Positions 6,696 through 9,528 of a stretch of DNA of 9,528 bases are shown here, in pieces (within the stretch, counting starts at the first letter, position 1; each line of letters opens with the position of its first letter). The DNA is taken from contig DDKG01000296.1 in NCBI GenBank assembly GCA_002339265.1, positions 1 through 9,528 of the forward strand, in the 5' to 3' direction. Below the pieces are notes generated by a model that worked only from the letters and a program-made list of their open reading frames with translations, was not told the origin of the DNA and did not search any database. Source of the stretch: Massilia sp. UBA2604. Lineage in GTDB: Bacteria; Pseudomonadota; Gammaproteobacteria; Burkholderiales; Burkholderiaceae_D. Both the position numbers and the translations under genes were made by a program.

Positions 6696-7735
6696 CAGGC
6701 AGTCGCTCCGCCCAGCTGGCGGGTAACGGCGACGAACTGCTCCAGCTTGGCGATGGCGGCGCCCGAGGCGATCGCTTCGCGCGCCTTCGCAAGGCCGGCC
6801 TCGATCGAATCGGTCACGCCGGCCGCATACAGCGCGGTGCCGGCATTCAGGGCCACGATGTCGTGGGCCGGGCCGGGCTCGCCGCGCAGCGCTTCCAGCA
6901 CGCGCGCCTTCGATTCCTCGGCATTGCTCACCTTGAGGTTGCGGCTCGAGATCATTTGCAGGCCGAAGTCTTCCGGGTGGATCTCGTATTCGCGGATCTC
7001 GCCATTGACCAGCTCACCGACCAGGGTGCCGGCGCCGAGCGAGACTTCGTCCATATTGTCGCGGCCCCAGACCACCACCGCGTGTTCGGCGCCGAGGCGC
7101 TGCAGCACGCGCACCTGGATGCCGACCAGGTCGGGGTGGAACACGCCCATCAGGATGTTCGGCGCGCCGGCCGGATTGGTCAGCGGCCCGAGGATATTGA
7201 AGATGCTGCGCACGCCCAGTTCGCGCCGCACCGGCGCCACGTGCTTCATGGCCGCGTGGTGGTTGGGGGCGAACATGAAACCGATGCCGGTCTGGGCGAT
7301 CGATTGTGCGATCTGCTCGGGCTTCAGGTCGATGTGGGCGCCGAAGGCCTCGATCACGTCGGCGCTGCCGGACGAGGAGGATACGCTGCGGCCGCCGTGC
7401 TTGGCCACGCGCGCGCCGGCGGCGGCGGCCACGAACATCGAGGCGCTCGAGATATTGAAGGTGTTGGCGCCGTCGCCACCGGTGCCGACGATGTCGAGCA
7501 GGTGGGTGGTGTCGGCCATCGGCACCTTGGTCGAGAACTCGCGCATCACCTGGGCGGCGGCGGTGATCTCGCCGATAGTTTCCTTCTTGACGCGCAGGCC
7601 CATGGTCAGGGCCGCGACCATGGTCGGCGACATCTCGCCCGCCATGATCTGGCGGAACAGGTGCAGCATCTCGTCGTGGAAGATCTCGCGGTGTTCGATG
7701 CAGCGCAGCAGCGCTTCTTGTGGGGTGATCGGCAT
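6695..7735 (-). CDS. trpD: Anthranilate phosphoribosyltransferase
   Basis: Cytoplasmic enzyme joining anthranilate to PRPP, the second step of the tryptophan branch. Its 346 residues match the stand-alone family; there is no fused TrpG domain. An N-terminal helical part is followed by the PRPP-binding loop [13 protein letters not shown] (84-96) and [16 protein letters not shown] (112-127). The segments GPLTNPA and VWGRDNMDE also fit the family. The usual KHGNR appears here as KHGGR, a mild variant seen in the family. The ATG has a weak TGGAA 5 bases upstream. The gene is separated from trpG by 208 bp containing a palindromic repeat, unlike the tight spacing elsewhere in the cluster, and overlaps the exporter gene by one base. 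Confidence 0.97.
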   Translation of the reverse strand: MPITPQEALLRCIEHREIFHDEMLHLFRQIMAGEMSPTMVAALTMGLRVKKETIGEITAAAQVMREFSTKVPMADTTHLLDIVGTGGDGANTFNISSASMFVAAAAGARVAKHGGRSVSSSSGSADVIEAFGAHIDLKPEQIAQSIAQTGIGFMFAPNHHAAMKHVAPVRRELGVRSIFNILGPLTNPAGAPNILMGVFHPDLVGIQVRVLQRLGAEHAVVVWGRDNMDEVSLGAGTLVGELVNGEIREYEIHPEDFGLQMISSRNLKVSNAEESKARVLEALRGEPGPAHDIVALNAGTALYAAGVTDSIEAGLAKAREAIASGAAIAKLEQFVAVTRQLGGATA

Positions 7736-7776
7736 GGCGGTTCCAGTAGGGTTTCAGTATTCGCTAGCGCTCGAGC

Positions 7777-7882
7777 CGTCGTTCCCGCGGAGGCGGGAAC
7801 CTAAGTTTGCTTGCGTGCCAGGATGGTGGAGAGGTCGCTGGCGGCGGAACGGACTTGGATTCCCGCCTTCGCGGGAATGACG
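7777..7882. repeat. Palindromic (REP/BIME-like) intergenic repeat, copy 2
   Basis: Arms 7777-7806 and 7853-7882 are inverted repeats matching at 26 of 30 positions around a 46-base centre. Each arm folds on itself: TTCCCGC/GCGGGAA with loop GGAG (7782-7799) and with loop CTTC (7860-7877). Compared with copy 1, the second pair of each stem is T-A instead of C-G, so both sides changed together. It sits between trpG and trpD inside the trp cluster. Confidence 0.85.
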
Positions 7883-7907
7883 TGCTGGAGACGCGGTGTT
7901 CGGTGAC

Positions 7908-7930
7908 GTGGTTGGTATGCGTGCAACCAC
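7908..7930 (-). other. Small hairpin after trpG
   Basis: GTGGTTG (7908-7914) and CAACCAC (7924-7930) form a 7-bp stem with a 9-base loop, 13 bases past the trpG stop. No T-run follows on the minus strand, so it is not a standard terminator. Together with the repeat it could give partial attenuation or message processing between trpG and trpD. Confidence 0.3.
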
Positions 7931-7943
7931 TTCGAGCGCATGT

Positions 7944-8507
<564 letters not shown>

Positions 8508-8508
8508 G

Positions 8509-9528
8509 TCAGAACTCCCCATCCAGGCCATCTTGCACTTGCTCGGCGGCGCGCAGCACGGCGCGCGCCTTCTTTTCGGTCTCTTGCCATTCCATCTCGG
8601 GGATCGAATCGGCCACGATGCCGGCCGCGGCCTGCACGTACAGGTTGCCGTCCTTGATCACGCCGGTGCGGATCGCGATCGCGACGTCCATCTCGCCGCC
8701 GAAACTCAGGTAGCCGCAGGCGCCGCCATAGATGCCGCGCTTCACGGGTTCGAGCTCGTCGATCACCTCCATCGCCCGCACCTTCGGCGCGCCGGTGAGC
8801 GTGCCGGCCGGGAAGGTGGCGCGCAGCACGTCGAGGTTCGACATGCCGTCCTTGAGCTTGCCCTCGACGTTGGAGACGATGTGCTGCACGTGCGAATATT
8901 TTTCGATGACCATGCGGTCGGTGACTTTCACCGAGCCGATGTCGGCGATGCGGCCGATGTCGTTGCGCGCCAGGTCGATCAGCATCACGTGCTCGGCGAC
9001 TTCCTTCGGATCGTTGAGCAGTTCTTCGGCCAGCGCCGCATCCTGCTCGGGCGTCGCGCCGCGGCCGCGGGTGCCGGCGATCGGGCGCAGGGTGACCTTG
9101 CGGCCGCCCTCGGGCGACAGCTCGTTGCGCACCAGGATCTCGGGCGAGGCGCCGACGATCTGCATGTCGCCGAAGTTGTAGTAGTACATATACGGCGACG
9201 GATTCAGCGAGCGCAGCGAGCGGTACAGCGACAGCGGCGAATCGACATACGGCTTGCGGATGCGCTGGCCGATCTGCACCTGCATCAGGTCGCCGGCCAT
9301 CACGTATTCATGGGCTTTGGCGACGGCCTTGAGGTAGTCCTCCTTGCTGAAGTCGCGCACTTCGGTGGTACGCACCGAGCTCGAGGTGACCGGCGCGTCG
9401 ACGCTCCGGCGCAGCATCATGCGCAGGTCTTTCAGGCGCTGGCGACCGCGCGAGTAGCTTTCGGGCTGGCCCGGATCGGCGTACACGATCAGGTACAGCT
9501 TGCCCGACAGGTTGTCGATCACGGCCAG
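8509..9528 (-). CDS. trpE: Anthranilate synthase component I (5' end outside window)
   Basis: Chorismate-binding subunit that forms anthranilate from chorismate and ammonia. The frame is open to the window edge; 339 C-terminal residues are visible, and about 150-160 N-terminal residues (including the tryptophan feedback site) are likely missing. The GTG at 9522 is internal, since DNL.GKLYLIV is mid-protein in TrpE. The catalytic half is complete: [26 protein letters not shown]-like [53 protein letters not shown] and [13 protein letters not shown]. These match TrpE better than PabB, and the trpG-trpD-trpC neighbours agree. The promoter and any leader peptide or attenuator are outside the window. 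Confidence 0.96.
   Translation of the reverse strand: MAVIDNLSGKLYLIVYADPGQPESYSRGRQRLKDLRMMLRRSVDAPVTSSSVRTTEVRDFSKEDYLKAVAKAHEYVMAGDLMQVQIGQRIRKPYVDSPLSLYRSLRSLNPSPYMYYYNFGDMQIVGASPEILVRNELSPEGGRKVTLRPIAGTRGRGATPEQDAALAEELLNDPKEVAEHVMLIDLARNDIGRIADIGSVKVTDRMVIEKYSHVQHIVSNVEGKLKDGMSNLDVLRATFPAGTLTGAPKVRAMEVIDELEPVKRGIYGGACGYLSFGGEMDVAIAIRTGVIKDGNLYVQAAAGIVADSIPEMEWQETEKKARAVLRAAEQVQDGLDGEF
8515..8520 (-). promoter_or_regulatory. trpG ribosome binding site
   Basis: GGGGAG on the minus strand, 7 bases before the ATG at 8507, lies within the last codons of trpE. It decides the trpG start in favour of the shorter form and supports coupled translation with trpE. Confidence 0.7.

Noticed and set aside
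5725..6792. A 355-codon minus-strand frame across lysE and trpC
   Set aside because: It is out of frame with both identified genes and is rich in Arg/Ala/Pro without family motifs.
6534..7880. Open frames of 313 and 448 codons on the plus strand across trpD
   Set aside because: They are antisense to a firmly identified trpD, have compositions typical of shadow frames, and one runs through the intergenic repeat.
8529..8531. Upstream ATG for trpG giving MAWMGSSD at the N terminus
   Set aside because: It lies inside trpE, and the next in-frame ATG has a strong ribosome site and the family's standard N terminus.

Overview
The window looks like the chromosome of a high-GC betaproteobacterium. 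The strong G/C third-position bias, the trp gene arrangement and the protein sequences resemble Oxalobacteraceae (Massilia-type) genomes. That placement is an inference from sequence character, not a database result.

Left half (1-4636, plus strand) is a metal-acquisition block. It starts inside a TonB-dependent outer-membrane receptor with a long His/Asp-rich loop (ZnuD-like, zinc). A 272-bp intergenic region follows, holding a palindromic repeat and a promoter with an overlapping Fur/Zur-like palindrome. Next come a complete paralogous receptor that lacks the His-rich loop and, 71 bp later, a small four-helix MerC-domain membrane protein. The receptors would bring a metal or metal complex into the periplasm. 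The MerC-like protein may bind or move metal at the inner membrane.

Middle (4643-5158, minus strand): a small proline-rich lipoprotein with a TonB-C-terminal-like domain. It converges on the MerC-like gene with only 6 bp between the two stop codons, and lies 91 bp downstream of trpC.

Right half (5250-9528, minus strand) is a tryptophan biosynthesis cluster read right to left: trpE (start beyond the window), trpG, a 208-bp gap holding a second copy of the palindromic repeat, trpD, a LysE/RhtB-family exporter, and trpC. trpE/trpG, trpD/lysE and lysE/trpC are separated by one base, a one-base overlap and nine bases, which points to translational coupling. Together the enzymes convert chorismate to anthranilate (TrpE+TrpG), add phosphoribose (TrpD) and form indole-3-glycerol phosphate (TrpC). 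trpF, trpB and trpA are not in the window.

No stretch over 300 bases lacks a gene. No tRNA, rRNA, CRISPR array, transposase or phage gene was seen. Nothing in the window is clearly a new system. The most unusual points are the divergence of the tandem receptors, the two covarying palindromic repeats (one inside the trp cluster) and the TonB-like domain on a lipoprotein.
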